64,000 bases of DNA from Scilla litardierei (Eukaryota > Streptophyta > Magnoliopsida > Asparagales > Asparagaceae): assembly GCA_030789695.1 (NCBI GenBank), contig CM061142.1, positions 280,853,043-280,917,042 of the forward strand. Reading direction: 5' to 3'. The notes beneath the pieces are model-generated. The model was not told the DNA's origin. It ran no database searches and saw only the letters and a list, made by a program, of their open reading frames with translations. This document shows positions 1 through 10,355 of the stretch, in pieces. Within the stretch, counting starts at the first letter, position 1. Each line of letters opens with the position of its first letter. Position numbers and translations under genes: made by a program.

Positions 1-790
1 TCACTTATTGAAGAAATGAATTTACTCTCCAATATCAACATTTATAGCTATTTTAGTGCATGGAAAACAATTCTATGTTTTCATACAACTAAAGCTATTG
101 AATCAAAATAAATCGTCGAGCGACGAAATCAATATCAGAGACATATATAAAATGTGCACAAAGGAATGATCCATCAGAAGAGTGGTGCACATCATAGAAT
201 ATCAAATGACACAATATCGATCGAAAATGAGAGCATAAAGTAAAAGCACATCAAAACTAAGTGAAGTGTGCGATGAGAAGTGACAAGGTGATAAAAGTAA
301 TACGAAAATCATCAAAATAACTTTTAAAACATGTCATGCCAAAAATAGATATGAATTTCAAAGCATTTATGGCATTCACAATTATATCATGCTAGGAGAA
401 ACAAAATGATATCAATGTAAAGAAATAGATTCTAACCAAGCATGCATTCAACCCTCATGGATACCAAATGTAATATCATACTTACAACATTAAGCTCCCC
501 CTACATTGGTGCATTACCTAAGCACCATCAACTCCGTTTGAATGAAAGTCTTCGCAAATCGAGGAGTTGGTAGGGTTGGTATCCCACGGTGGATTGAACC
601 TAGAAAACTTCATTTTGGTATCCAAAAACCCTTTTGGATCCAATGGGTTAGACAACAAACTTAAAATACGAAATTAAAATAATTGTAACCCATGAGTTAA
701 TGTAATCAAAATCAATTTTATAATCAAATGCCTTGGTACCCATAACATGATCATAAACTCATGGTACCAAGCATTGAAGAGTTAAAGGAA
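1..790 (-). other. non-coding 3' region of the gag-only element with a PPT-like tract
   Basis: There is no open frame of note on either strand. The sequence is AT-rich and follows the gag stop. A purine run, TGTAGGGGGAGC on the minus strand, lies at 494-505 and could be a polypurine tract or a remnant of one. It is far from any visible LTR start, so its role is uncertain. No pol homology is recognisable. Confidence 0.5.
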
Positions 791-3136
791 CTAACCCTTC
801 GGAAACCAAGTCCAAGAGGAACTTGACTTTCCAACATAATCATCATTCAAAATAACATCATTAATATAGGATTGCACATAAACATTCATATCATGATTGC
901 TAGTGTTCTTGGGACCCCAAATAGTGTAAATTTTGGGAATCCTCTTCCTAGTGGTTGCATGCACAAAAGGTTGATTTCTATGTGGTGCATGTGGCCTAGG
1001 AGCATGAGATCTAGCAATAGCATTATGATGAGCATGAGATCCATGATGTGGTGTAGCATACATACGTGGATAAGCATGGGGTGTGTATGCATGAGGATGA
1101 TTATGAGAGAAGGCATGCACATGTGGATGAGATGTTTGAACATAAGCATTAGGATGTGAATGAGCATGATTACGTGCATGTGGGTGTCTCATATGAGTGT
1201 TTGCACGTGCTCGCGGAGCATAAAAATCATCATTAATATAAACCGGTGGAGTAGGATGTGTGTTCCTACGTGGCATAGCATATGAGTACAAAAATGCATG
1301 ACCCCTCTTTGGAGGTCTACCCAAAGTGGGTTTCTTTCCAATCGGGGGTGTGTACGAAGTGGAAGCACTATTGGTAGGAGAACTACCAATGGGGTGTTTG
1401 CTCCCACTCGTCGAGGCATCAGATGTCGGCCTAACAAAGGTGGTAGGCGATTTGGATGAGTCTCCCATCTTATACCCCAAGCCAATGTGGTGTTTGGCCG
1501 GAAGTAAGTCATTTAGGATATTATCCAAATGGCCCTTACCTTTATTGAAATCATTGATACGGCCTAACGTGCACTCATACTTCTCTTTGAGAGAATGCAA
1601 AGAAGCATCCAAAGTGGATACTTGCGATGTGAGTGCATAAACATATGATTTGAGATTCTTATTCTCAATACTCAAAGTTGAGTTTTGAGACGTCAAATCC
1701 GCTATCACATGTTCATCCGAATCCTCAACAAGAACATGCTCAAGTTGAGATTTGAGGGTCTTCACCTCATTTCTCAACAAGCCATTATGAGTAAGCAAAC
1801 TTGCTTTCTCATTGGCGAGTGTCTCAACAATGGTGTCATTGTTGGTGATGGTAGACTTAGGAGAGGTTTGGAGGCTAACAAGTTCATCTTTGGTCTTATT
1901 ATATCTATCTACTAATTTAGTAAATTTAGACCAAATTTCTTGGTTTGCTAACCTCATTTCATCAATAGTAGGTTCTCCGCTTTCATCTTCGCTACCATCC
2001 TCGCTTTCATCCTCACTTTCATCGAATGAGGACTTTCGATCATTTGCCTCATTAGCCATGAAGCAAAGTTTTGCTTTCTCCACATGTCCAACATCCGACT
2101 CTCCACTTGAGGAATCCTCCTCGGAGTCAGTGAATGTGCCAACAAGTCCTTTCTTGTACTTTCTCGACTTGTCGTACTTCGATGCTTTCCCCTTCTCCTT
2201 GTCTTTGTAGAGAGGACAATCCGGTTTGATGTGTCCTGGCTTGTTGCATTTATAACACACGGGAGTAGAAGCATTAGTCGAACTAACTTTAGATTTATTC
2301 AAAGATATACCTTCTCGGAGGAATCGATTGAACTTCCTTGCCATACGGGCAATGGATTCCATGTCCAATTCATCTTCTGATTCTTCATCATCGGTAGAAG
2401 GAGCGGCCTTGAAGGCAATCGCCTTTTTCTTTGGCTCATCTTGCTTCAAGTATGCTTTCATCTTTTCCTTCATTCGGATCTTACTATCCTTACATACCTC
2501 GTAAGACAACAAGGTACCCATTAGTTGTATGACGGTATATTTATTCATGTCGTTACCTTCCTCGATGGCGAAGGTACGCTTTTCCCAATATGATGGAAGA
2601 CCGTCGATAATCTTCGCGACTTTCTCCTTTTGGGTATAGACCTTCCCAAGAGCTTCCAAGTCGTTTGATATATCCACGAAGCGAGCGTAATATTCCTTCA
2701 TGGTTTCGCCCTGCTCCATATGAAACAACTCAAATTCTTTATTAGCAACGACGAGTTTAGAATCTTTTACCGTACTCGATCCTTCGTGCAATATGAGGAG
2801 TTGGTTCCATATTTGATATGCACTCTTACATGTGCATATCTTGTTGAAGTCCTCGGGCTCCAACGCACAATTCAAGGCATTCATTGCCTTAGCATTGGCT
2901 ACTTCCGCGGCGACCTCCGCGGGAGTCCACTTCGCGAAATCTTCTTCGGAAGGCTCGACATACTCCGTCATGGTGGCTCTCCATAGTGAAGCACTCCGGA
3001 GGAAAATTTGCATCCGGCATTTCCAATACCCATAGTTGGTACCGTTGAAGTGTGGAGGCCTGACTGAGGATAGTCCTTCCATAACTGAAGAAGCTCCATC
3101 GCGGTTCTTGAAGACGTTGTAGTCGTTGTTCGTCAT
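791..3136 (-). CDS. gag: gag polyprotein of a SIRE-like Ty1/copia element (781 aa, intact)
   Basis: The frame is complete from ATG to stop. Residues of roughly 25-230 look like the plant copia gag domain (DUF4219/UBN2 type), with an early NYGYWK motif and a stretch resembling the LLILHEGS region. A CCHC zinc knuckle reads CYKCNKPGHIKPDC, near residue 295. An acidic Ser/Glu stretch follows, then a probable coiled coil (about 400-540). The C-terminal part (about 640-740) is unusually rich in His in HAH/HPH patterns. The protein should form the particle shell and bind the RNA. It ends in a WTWFPKG-like tail where protease would normally be reached. An open frame of this length in an otherwise decayed region suggests recent selection or recent insertion. 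The start was chosen as the first Met after the primer site. Confidence 0.85.
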   Translation of the reverse strand: MTNNDYNVFKNRDGASSVMEGLSSVRPPHFNGTNYGYWKCRMQIFLRSASLWRATMTEYVEPSEEDFAKWTPAEVAAEVANAKAMNALNCALEPEDFNKICTCKSAYQIWNQLLILHEGSSTVKDSKLVVANKEFELFHMEQGETMKEYYARFVDISNDLEALGKVYTQKEKVAKIIDGLPSYWEKRTFAIEEGNDMNKYTVIQLMGTLLSYEVCKDSKIRMKEKMKAYLKQDEPKKKAIAFKAAPSTDDEESEDELDMESIARMARKFNRFLREGISLNKSKVSSTNASTPVCYKCNKPGHIKPDCPLYKDKEKGKASKYDKSRKYKKGLVGTFTDSEEDSSSGESDVGHVEKAKLCFMANEANDRKSSFDESEDESEDGSEDESGEPTIDEMRLANQEIWSKFTKLVDRYNKTKDELVSLQTSPKSTITNNDTIVETLANEKASLLTHNGLLRNEVKTLKSQLEHVLVEDSDEHVIADLTSQNSTLSIENKNLKSYVYALTSQVSTLDASLHSLKEKYECTLGRINDFNKGKGHLDNILNDLLPAKHHIGLGYKMGDSSKSPTTFVRPTSDASTSGSKHPIGSSPTNSASTSYTPPIGKKPTLGRPPKRGHAFLYSYAMPRRNTHPTPPVYINDDFYAPRARANTHMRHPHARNHAHSHPNAYVQTSHPHVHAFSHNHPHAYTPHAYPRMYATPHHGSHAHHNAIARSHAPRPHAPHRNQPFVHATTRKRIPKIYTIWGPKNTSNHDMNVYVQSYINDVILNDDYVGKSSSSWTWFPKG

Positions 3137-3172
3137 AGCTTTGAACTTAGGCTATGTGTAGCTTTGAACTTG

Positions 3173-3184
3173 GCTCTGATACCA
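3173..3184 (-). other. primer binding site, tRNA-Met initiator type
   Basis: The minus strand reads TGGTATCAGAGC, the usual plant Ty1/copia primer site complementary to the 3' end of initiator tRNA-Met. It lies two bases inside the LTR end. Confidence 0.92.
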
Positions 3185-3901
3185 ATTGTAGTTCCCTAGG
3201 AAGCCACTGCACATGTACTAGAGGGGGGGTGAATAGTACATTTAAATAATAGTGAGAGTTATTCCTAATTATCGTGCAATTAACAAACAACGATGCGGAA
3301 TAACTACAATCAAGAAATAATGCAAACGCAAACACAATGGTTTAATGGGTTCGGATCCACCCAAGTCTCCCCGACTTGTTCCCGGTGATCCTACGTCCCA
3401 ACCACCCGGATCCCTTCCGGATACTTGAGTTAGAAAACCTCTAACCCAAGATTTCCAATATGAACACTTGCGAAAACCTCACAAGTGCAATCGACCTACA
3501 ATCGATGACCGTGACTCCCATAACCCGGGATCACGCAAAACCTCTCACAACCGAGAGTATACAATTCAAATATAACTGAAATGAAATGCTTACCAACAAA
3601 ATACCTATGCCTTGAGATTTCTTACCAAATTAGGGCAAAGAGGATTTTGATGGAGGAAGAGTCACCAAACCCTAGCTCCAAGAAGATGACTAGCAATGGA
3701 AGCCTAGGGATGAGATGGATGACCTAGAATCAAGCCCTTGGCTTGGAAGGCTCACAACCAATGAATCTCTCTTGAAGAATAAGAGTGAGGGAGAGATTCT
3801 TGAGAATGGGAGAGCTTGAAGATTAGAGTTGAAAACTTCTCTTTGAATCAATAGAGCTCTGGAAATAGCAGCCTTTGATCCTATGAAATAACCCCTCCAG
3901 G

Positions 3902-3909
3902 TATTTAAA
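3902..3909 (-). promoter_or_regulatory. TATA-like box of the SIRE-like LTR
   Basis: TTTAAATA on the minus strand, about 60 bases downstream (in element sense) of the inverted-repeat array. It probably marks the U3/R promoter. Confidence 0.55.
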
Positions 3910-3970
3910 GGATCAAGGGAAAAGAGAGAGAGAAACGTCACTTTCAAATCTCCAACGGCTCTAATCTGAA

Positions 3971-4480
3971 GCAGACTAGTCGGTCTAAGAAGGATCACTG
4001 ACCGACTAGTTCATCAACTAGTCGGTCGGTGATTCAATATGGACAGACTAACAGCTCGACAGCCAAAAGAGTGATTTCCAGGCAACCTGAACTAGTCGGT
4101 CTAAGAAGACTTGCCAACCGACTAGTTTGCCAACTAGTCGGTCGGTGAGTGTTCTTTGACCGACTAAGAGTGAAATGCACGAAGCTGAATACAAGTTACA
4201 CTAGTCGGTCTAAGAACAAATGCTGACCGACTAGTTTCACAACTAGTCGGTCGATGAATGTTCTTGGACCGACTAACTGTAAACAGTAACTCAGGCTGTA
4301 CAGAGGCAAGCTCAACTAGTCGGTCTGAGAAGGATTCCTAACCGACTAGATCGTCATCTAGTCGGTTGGTGAACCTTCTTTGACCGACTAATTGATCGAC
4401 ATGGCTGAGCTGAAATGAGTTAGGACATCTAGTCGGTTCATGAAGAGTTGCCGACCGACTAGATCGTCATCTAGTCGGTT
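3971..4480 (-). repeat. U3 array i: ACCGACTAGT / ACTAGTCGGT inverted repeats in about 114-bp units
   Basis: About 18 copies of TAGTCGGT or its complement alternate in orientation. Five perfect hairpins with 11-bp stems and 4-base loops lie at 4001-4026, 4117-4142, 4226-4251, 4341-4366 and 4454-4479, spaced 109-116 bases apart. Stem ends vary in pairs: AGTT with AACT in three copies, AGAT with ATCT in two, so both arms change together. The array sits just upstream of the TATA-like box. The function is unknown. It could be a cluster of dyad protein-binding sites or a structured RNA. Confidence 0.9.
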
Positions 4481-4881
4481 GGTGACTCTACTAGAACCAA
4501 CTAAGATGCACTAGAAGCCGAGGGAAGAAGTGATAGGCTTTGGGAAAGTTTCTAATGGCTTCTAAGATAATCCTAGCTCTAAGATATGAGTGATATGAAG
4601 ATAGACAAGTAAGAATTACTCAAGGCTTAACATTCTATAAATCGAAGCTAAAAGACTATGAATAAAACCTTAAGGAACGGTCTTCGAAAGCTTCGATCAA
4701 ATCTTCATGACTTCCAAAAAGGTCCAAAAGTTTCAACGAAGCTTTAGGCATTGAATACGAGCTTTGAGAAGTCTTAAGATGTCGCTTTGAGTGTTCTCGT
4801 GAATTTGGCGACGATCTCCATAACTGCACTCACAAAATGTTAGTTCATGATATATTTATGTTTGCTCATCATCCAAAACCA

Positions 4882-5381
4882 AATCCGGGGAGTCCAATAC
4901 TCAACAAACTCACCCGACCGGTTCGACTAAAAACCTATAAATACCCCCGACCCACCCGTTCAGAAACCCTCGCCTGATCTCGCCGTTTCGCCGTCGTTTC
5001 GTCTCCTCCAAGCACCCGACTGCCAAAAACCCCTCTCCCACAACCTCAAATCCTCCATTAACCTCTCTCTCCACCTCCCCCTTGCATCTCTCCGTCTATT
5101 TCTCTCTCTCCCTCTCCTATTTCACATTTCTCTAGCCCTAATTCCCAATACCAACCCCCGCTTTTGAATTTTTTTTTGCTCAAGAAGAGCGCCGCGGCTC
5201 CACACTTCTCCCATTGCATGGCATTGGGTCATCTACAAGCGAGGAGCTCGAATTTATACGGGGTAACTTCGCTCCACTTCTCAAATTTCAATTTTTACCC
5301 TAGATATTTAATCTGCTTGGTTGTTCGTGTGTGTGCACTTCAATAGTACTTTACACTCATTTGCATCACTCACACGCACAC
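4882..5381 (+). promoter_or_regulatory. internal promoter-like leader before the ATHILA ORF-1-like gene
   Basis: A subfamily ii dyad site (ACCCGACCGGTT) is followed by TATA box CTATAAATA at 4935-4943, then by about 200 bases of C/T-rich leader of the kind found in plant 5' UTRs. The ORF starts at 5382. The arrangement of dyad site, TATA box and leader repeats that of the LTR, so the post-pol gene may have its own promoter. This is inference from sequence only. Confidence 0.5.
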
Positions 5382-7224
5382 ATGGCCCGGGAGAGAGATA
5401 AGGGGAAGAGTATCATGCGGGAGGAGGAACCGTCTCGAAAGAGACGTAAACAAACACGTCCTCCTCCCCACATACATGAGCTGACACTAGCCCCTCCCCC
5501 GCCTATCATTCCCCCTGTGGACCCCATGTTGGGCCCGCATGGGTACCTATTTCGGAACCAAGAGCAGAAAGACTTCTACCACAGACTAAACACTCGGGGG
5601 CATCTATCAACCAAGTTTGCACACACCCAATCACTCGTCGACCTCGGTGTCTTCATCGAGGTCGAGACTCTTTTTGCTAACCTTGGTTGGTTGGCCTTCC
5701 TGAATGCCTCTGCGGTATCCTACCCGTCACTCACCCTAGAATTCCTTTCCTCCCTCGTTTGTGAGTCGGGGTCGACTGTCACTTTCCGGGTGCGTAACCA
5801 AACCATCCGCACCAACCTGGATACCATCTGTGATATATTTGGTTTCCCTATTCTTGGGAATGACGCTATCCGACACTACGGATATCCCCCGGAATTTGAC
5901 GTCGATAACTTTTGGTTCCGCCTCACCATACTCCGTCGCTATCCCCATGGTAAGGCCAAGGCCTCCTCCATCATCCATCCCATTTTTTGTTTGGCCCATA
6001 GGATCTTATCCTCTGCATTTTTCCCGCGGGAGGAGTCAGGCACCGTGACTATCCCCGACCTTTTTATTCTCTGGGCCATGACTTTTCCCTTTGTTTGTGA
6101 TGATGATGGAGTTAGCTTTAGATCCCCGACTATCCCTATCCATGCCGGCGATTGGCTTGTTTACAAGCTTCTCGAGATTAGCAGGGTCAGGAAGGGCAAG
6201 ATCTGTTGTGGGGGCATTATCACTATTATTGTTTCTTCCCCCCCAGTTTAACATTCCCATCCCCCAAGATCTTCCTACTGCCGCAGGACCCTCACTTCTG
6301 GATCTTGACGTCCTGCGGCACATTCATATGATTAGGCCCCGCCTCGATGGTCATTTCGAATTCAATTACGGCCACCCACCTCGCCCATACACCATTCTCC
6401 CCAACCCCGCTCAGATGACCATAGATTTAGTGGCGGATTGAACTTTTCCGCCCGACCCCGAGTTTCTAGCGGGGTTGCACCTTCCTTTCTTTCCCCCAGA
6501 CGCACGCAGATCACCTTCCCCTGCTGCCCACTTAGGCGAGCAGGATATTCCTGCGTCCCGGGGAGATATTGGGGCTAGCCCGAGTCACCCTGTTTCTGCT
6601 ACTGGCCCCATCACTTCTGAGCACCTTTTTGCGGCCATCTCTGGCCTCGTGTCCAGTGCCGGCATGACCATTGCCCTCGGCACTGCCTCCACATCACCTG
6701 CCGGCACCACTTCTGCCTCACGTTAGTCCACTTCCTTCGGTTGCCGCCAGGTCTCTACCCGTCTTGCTCTCGAGAGGGAGGTAGCAGCCCTCCGTGATCT
6801 TGCCATGTCCTCTGCCCCCTCGGACCCATCACTGTCCTCCTTTCTCACTCACCCACGTTTCCTCGCACTTGAGAGGAATGTGGCCGCCATGCTTCGCCTT
6901 CTCACTCACCTCCACGGACCACCACCACCCACGCCACCACCACCTTCACCACCTCGACGATCTTCTCCTCCACCCTCCCATACATCCCCACCCCCACCTA
7001 GGCGATCATCTCCCCCATCCACATCTATTCCCATCCCCGTATCCACCTCTACTCTAATGACCACTTCTGTCGCACCCACACCACCTTCTACCTCCTCCAC
7101 AGTCACATCATATGTGCGCCGCAGGAAATTGCCGGTGCGCTCCAAATCTCTCCCACCTCCACCCACTACCGTCACCATCACATCTTCTCCCCCCCCATTT
7201 CTATTCCTTTCACCAATGCCTTGA
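5382..7224 (+). pseudogene. ATHILA ORF-1-like protein, frameshifted
   Basis: The start MARERDKGK was chosen because it is followed by a basic region and then by the conserved part. An F-x-R...LVDLGVF...LFANLGWLAFL...YPSLTLEFLSSL pattern over residues of about 60-140, and an IFGF motif, match my knowledge of the plant ATHILA ORF-1 family (Pfam PF03078), whose function is unknown. Around 6235 a run of eight C shifts the frame. The continuation (to 7224) keeps codon sense through RPYTILP and a Pro/Ser-rich tail but has in-frame stops at 6441 and 6726. The gene lies downstream of the missing pol, the usual place for the additional ORF of Athila elements. Confidence 0.6.
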
Positions 7225-8704
7225 TCGTCGTCCTTCCACCACCACCCACCTCCACCGACACTCCTCCCATCGTTCACACCACCACTGCACCTATTCCCCC
7301 ACCACTGTCCCCACTTCTCCGCACACCCCCCGCATCCCCCGACCACCCTGCCACACCCTCTTCCGAGGAGGGCGAGGATTCGCCTTCTCCTGATTTTTGA
7401 TTTCCCTTTGTTTTCTGACATCCCCCTTGCATATTTCTGCACTTTTACGTTCATATTTCATTGCTAGCATTGTCATGACTAGCTTGGGGGAAGTCTATTT
7501 TGCTATGTTGTCGTGTTTTGTTTTGTTTGCTTTGCGTGTGTGTGCTTGTTTTACTTTTTTTCGTGTCGTATCATTTTTCTTTCTTTCTTTTTCTATTTTC
7601 GTGTCGTGTGGTTTGGTCGTGATTTTTCTTTATTTTCAGTTTCGTATCTGTGTTTTCCTTGTTTTTCATTTATTTTTGTGTCGGTGCGTATTCCCCCCCC
7701 ATTTTCATTGCCCTCCCGTACTCACTCTTATTGCATTGAGGGAAATGCAAGCTTCAGCTTGGGGGAGTCACACTTTGTGCGTCATTTGAGTCTTTCTTTT
7801 TCGTTTTTGTGTCGTTTTCATCGAGTTTTTAATTTTTCTTTTCTTCTTTTTATCTCTTTCTCCTAGAGATGAACCCTATGACGAATTGCCACAAAATCAC
7901 ACACACCTAGCATAGCATCGATAATCACACTCACTAACCCTAGGATATCGAGTCCCCTGCATTTCACGCATCGTGGGTCCACTTAGCTTTTTTGTGAGTC
8001 GTGTGTCGTGCTAGCCGTGTGGTGTGCTTCTACTTTGTGATTTACTTTATATACCTGTCCAGGAATGACCCCTAGATTATCATGTTTCGATATGAATATG
8101 CGGTACTTATTTCTACTGTCTGCTTCTTCTACATGCTATATATACCGTACGCAAAAAAAAACTTCCCGTGTGAATATTTTCCAACTTGCCGAGAATAAAG
8201 GGAAGGCGAGAATTTGCACCGAGTGTTCTTCTCCACATCATCTCAACCCCCATCGGTTTCGAAAACACTTGGCTTAGGAACTTTTTAGCTAATATATAGG
8301 CTATAGTGGTGTGATTTCCTTAACCCTAATTTTGGAGTCCCTGACGCATGATATGTTTTAATTCTCTCTATTCTCATGCATGCTTGGACTATATATTCGT
8401 CGCTTTATTCGAATCGAATCGATATTTTGGTCATTTCCTGGGTTTGTGTATATCGAGCTTTATCACACATCGTAGATAGTGACACGGACTGCTAGCGCAC
8501 GACCACCCTCACTCGCGCTTCACCGCGTGGGCCCACGACACTTGTCTGGACTCGTACTCCTTGGTTTAGTGATGTGATTTGGCGTTTGCTTGCTTGGTGT
8601 GTCGTTTTTGATTTTGTTGGCCCTGACGGGCGATCTAGGATATAGAGTTTTCTTTCTCTCTCTTTCCCTCTATTTTTCCCCTCTGAGCTCCTATTCTCAC
8701 TCGT
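7225..8704 (+). other. pyrimidine-rich 3' non-coding region of the Athila-like element ii
   Basis: The strand is T/C-rich with no convincing gene. Two internal copies of the polypurine-tract string AGCTTGGGGGA occur, at 7481-7492 and 7756-7767. The second is preceded by a hairpin (stem TTGCATT/AATGCAA at 7731-7750, loop GAGGGA). The rest shows nothing recognisable. Confidence 0.6.
7731..7767 (+). other. internal hairpin plus polypurine-tract module (element ii)
   Basis: A 7-bp stem with a 6-purine loop is followed five bases later by AGCTTGGGGGAG. It repeats the design of the terminal module at 8705-8740 with a different stem sequence, so it may be a second plus-strand primer site. Confidence 0.55.
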
Positions 8705-8743
8705 CTTCCTCGAGGACGAGGAAGAGTTCAGCTTGGGGGATTT
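8705..8743 (+). other. terminal polypurine tract with upstream 8-bp hairpin (element ii)
   Basis: CTTCCTCG, loop AGGA, then CGAGGAAG form a perfect 8-bp stem at 8705-8724. AGCTTGGGGGA follows at 8730-8740 and abuts the 3' LTR at 8744. Polypurine tracts prime plus-strand DNA synthesis. The hairpin has relatives at the same place in elements iii and iv. Confidence 0.8.
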
Positions 8744-9000
8744 TGACGTGCGTTTATATTTCACATATTTACGCATGTTTTCTTCCATGTTTTTCCGTAT
8801 TTTACCGCCATCTTTTATTCGTTTTCTCGTGTTTTCTTGTGTTTTCTTGTTTTCTTTCACTTTTCCGTGTTTTTCGTGTTTTGCAGGAGTTTACTGGCAT
8901 TTGGGGCATAAAACGATGATATCATGTGTCCCCGGAGCAACGGGAGAAGTCACGCGTGATCCAGGGGGTCAAACGACGAAGATTGCATCTTTCAGCCCCT

Positions 9001-9369
9001 CACCCGGTCGGTTGGTCATCTCCAACCGATCAGGTGATGCACGTGTGCACCACCCAGATGCAGCTTGGAGCTCACGAGAAGTCACCCGGTCGGTTCAGTG
9101 ACCGGGTCAAAAGCTCAAAGTCTCTGGAATTCGGAGTTGATTGCCAACCGATCGGGTGACCTTCACCCGATCGGTTCACCTGTAGCTGAATTTCAACAGC
9201 CAAGACACGAAGATCCAACCGGTCTCCTCACCCGGTCGGCACCAAGATCCAACCGGTCGGCACCAAGATCCAACCGATCGGTTCATCCTGACCAGGTGAA
9301 ACCCCGCATTGCGCTGTAATTTTGTGAAGCGGTTCACCCGACCGGTTGACTTGTCAACCGATCGGGTGA
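9001..9369 (+). repeat. U3 array ii: ACCGATCGGT-type dyad sites
   Basis: More than ten sites vary around AACCGATCGGGTGA and its complement. Paired sites make hairpins: 9146-9159 with 9163-9176 (14-bp perfect stem, loop CCT), 9334-9350 with 9353-9369 (17 bp, one mismatch, loop TT). The last hairpin ends 10 bases before the TATA box. The same motif forms the array at 55671-56100. Confidence 0.9.
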
Positions 9370-9379
9370 TGTCGTTTTC

Positions 9380-9387
9380 TATAAATA
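9380..9387 (+). promoter_or_regulatory. TATA box of LTR ii
   Basis: TATAAATA directly downstream of dyad array ii. It is the likely transcription promoter of the element. Confidence 0.75.
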
Positions 9388-10355
9388 GAGCCCTAGGTTT
9401 CCCAGATTCGGGAGTTGGTTATTTTTTGTTGTTTTCTTCATTTTATGACGGCTGTAATTTTCCAGTTTTTGTAAGTTTTCGGATCTTTGTAAAACTTTAG
9501 TATTATCTTAATTGCTTTACTACCATTGCATTTCTATTGTCTGATCATGATTTTTATGGTTCATTTTCGTTTAGATCGCTTTTTACCTAATATGTGTGAG
9601 TAGTTCCCAAATCTGGGATTTTGGCGGAAACCCCTTTGTGGGCTCTTCCTGATGCGTCCATAGGGTTAGGAAATCGATAGGGATTAGGAATCTAACGGTT
9701 ATGCGGGGTGTTTTATTTTCATCGATGGGAAAAATACCGCCTTTGACCATTGGGCCAAGGGGGAATAAACTTGGCGGTTGACTCCCTAGCCATAGCTCAC
9801 GCCCTCAGCGTAGACGCCGAATCCTAGCGCGCGGGAGCGGCAGGATGAGACGTTGGGAGTTATCGTTGCGAGCTTAGTTCTCCCGGAGTCGATCAGTGTT
9901 AATGGATACGGGAGTGCCCACTGATCGAACCCGGGAAGTCTGGCGTATCATCTTGGGCACCGACTGGAATATCGGGCCCATGGGATGCCTGTACCACTTT
10001 CAGAGGCAACGTCTGACCATTAGACCCCAATTCCGATCGCCATCCTACCCGTAGGCCGTATCGGCGAGAGTCGCTCGTTGGGGTCGAAACCAAAGTTCCG
10101 GGTTTTTCCTTCATATTGTCTATACCTTGCATTCCTTTACCGTCACAACCCATCATTCGATCTGGGCTAGCTCGCCCATGGGATGATTTTGATCCTCTTT
10201 TGACACAAGCACATCCTCGCCTCCCTGTGTTCGACCCCCAAGCCACACTACAACACAGTGCGCTTGCGGTTACAAATATTTAAATTCCCATGCCCCCGTT
10301 CGCATCATTGCACACATCCGGCACGCAAGAGCCGTGCCCGACGGGGGCCCGATCA

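Larger units (their letters stand above)
1..4881 (-). mobile_element. SIRE-like Ty1/copia element with gag only, 3' end outside the window
   Basis: This is a minus-strand LTR element. Reading from high to low coordinates it holds one LTR (3187-4881), a tRNA-Met primer site (3173-3184), one gag ORF (791-3136) and about 790 bases of AT-rich non-coding DNA. No protease, integrase or reverse transcriptase follows gag, although autonomous SIRE-like elements have pol there. The gag frame stops close to where protease would be expected to begin. The layout matches the known class of non-autonomous gag-only elements (TR-GAG type), which borrow pol from relatives. The second LTR would lie left of base 1, so the target duplication cannot be checked. 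It appears to be inserted in the internal region of the Athila-like element that continues at 4882. Confidence 0.75.
3187..4881 (-). repeat. 5' LTR of the gag-only SIRE-like element
   Basis: About 1.7 kb. The minus-strand end next to the primer site reads ...CTACA, and the outer end is placed at TGGTTTTGGATGATG, a typical SIRE-like start, but only by resemblance. Near the primer site the plus strand has the G-rich string GAGGGGGGGTGAATAG common in plant SIRE LTRs. The LTR holds an array of inverted repeats at 3971-4480 and a TATA-like box downstream of it. The partner LTR is outside the window. Confidence 0.8.
4882..10355 (+). mobile_element. Athila-like Ty3 element (subfamily ii), 3' portion
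   Basis: Only the part after pol is present. It holds an internal promoter-like stretch, an ATHILA ORF-1-like gene (5382-7224), a long pyrimidine-rich non-coding region, a polypurine tract and the 3' LTR (8744-10355). The left side is cut by the SIRE-like LTR ending at 4881. The element was apparently inserted in a subfamily iv LTR whose tail follows at 10356. A second LTR of the same subfamily starts at 55424. No target duplication can be checked because the 5' end is missing. Confidence 0.7.
8744..10355 (+). repeat. 3' LTR of Athila-like element ii
   Basis: It starts TGACGTGCGTTTAT directly after the polypurine tract and matches the LTR start at 55424. It holds dyad array ii, a TATA box at 9380, and a long U5 region with short degenerate ORFs that are not genes. 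The end is placed at GATCA (10355), where similarity to the tail of the subfamily iv LTR begins. An end near 10308 is also possible. Confidence 0.75.

Noticed and set aside
872..1512. Met/His/Leu-rich ORFs in other frames under the gag gene
   Set aside because: Shadows of the His-rich gag tail, whose GCATG-rich repeats keep alternative frames open.
6794..7454. Long Pro/Ser-rich and Gly/Val-rich ORFs on opposite strands
   Set aside because: The plus frame 6805-7224 is the low-complexity tail of the ATHILA ORF-1-like gene. The minus ORF is its mirror with no features of its own.
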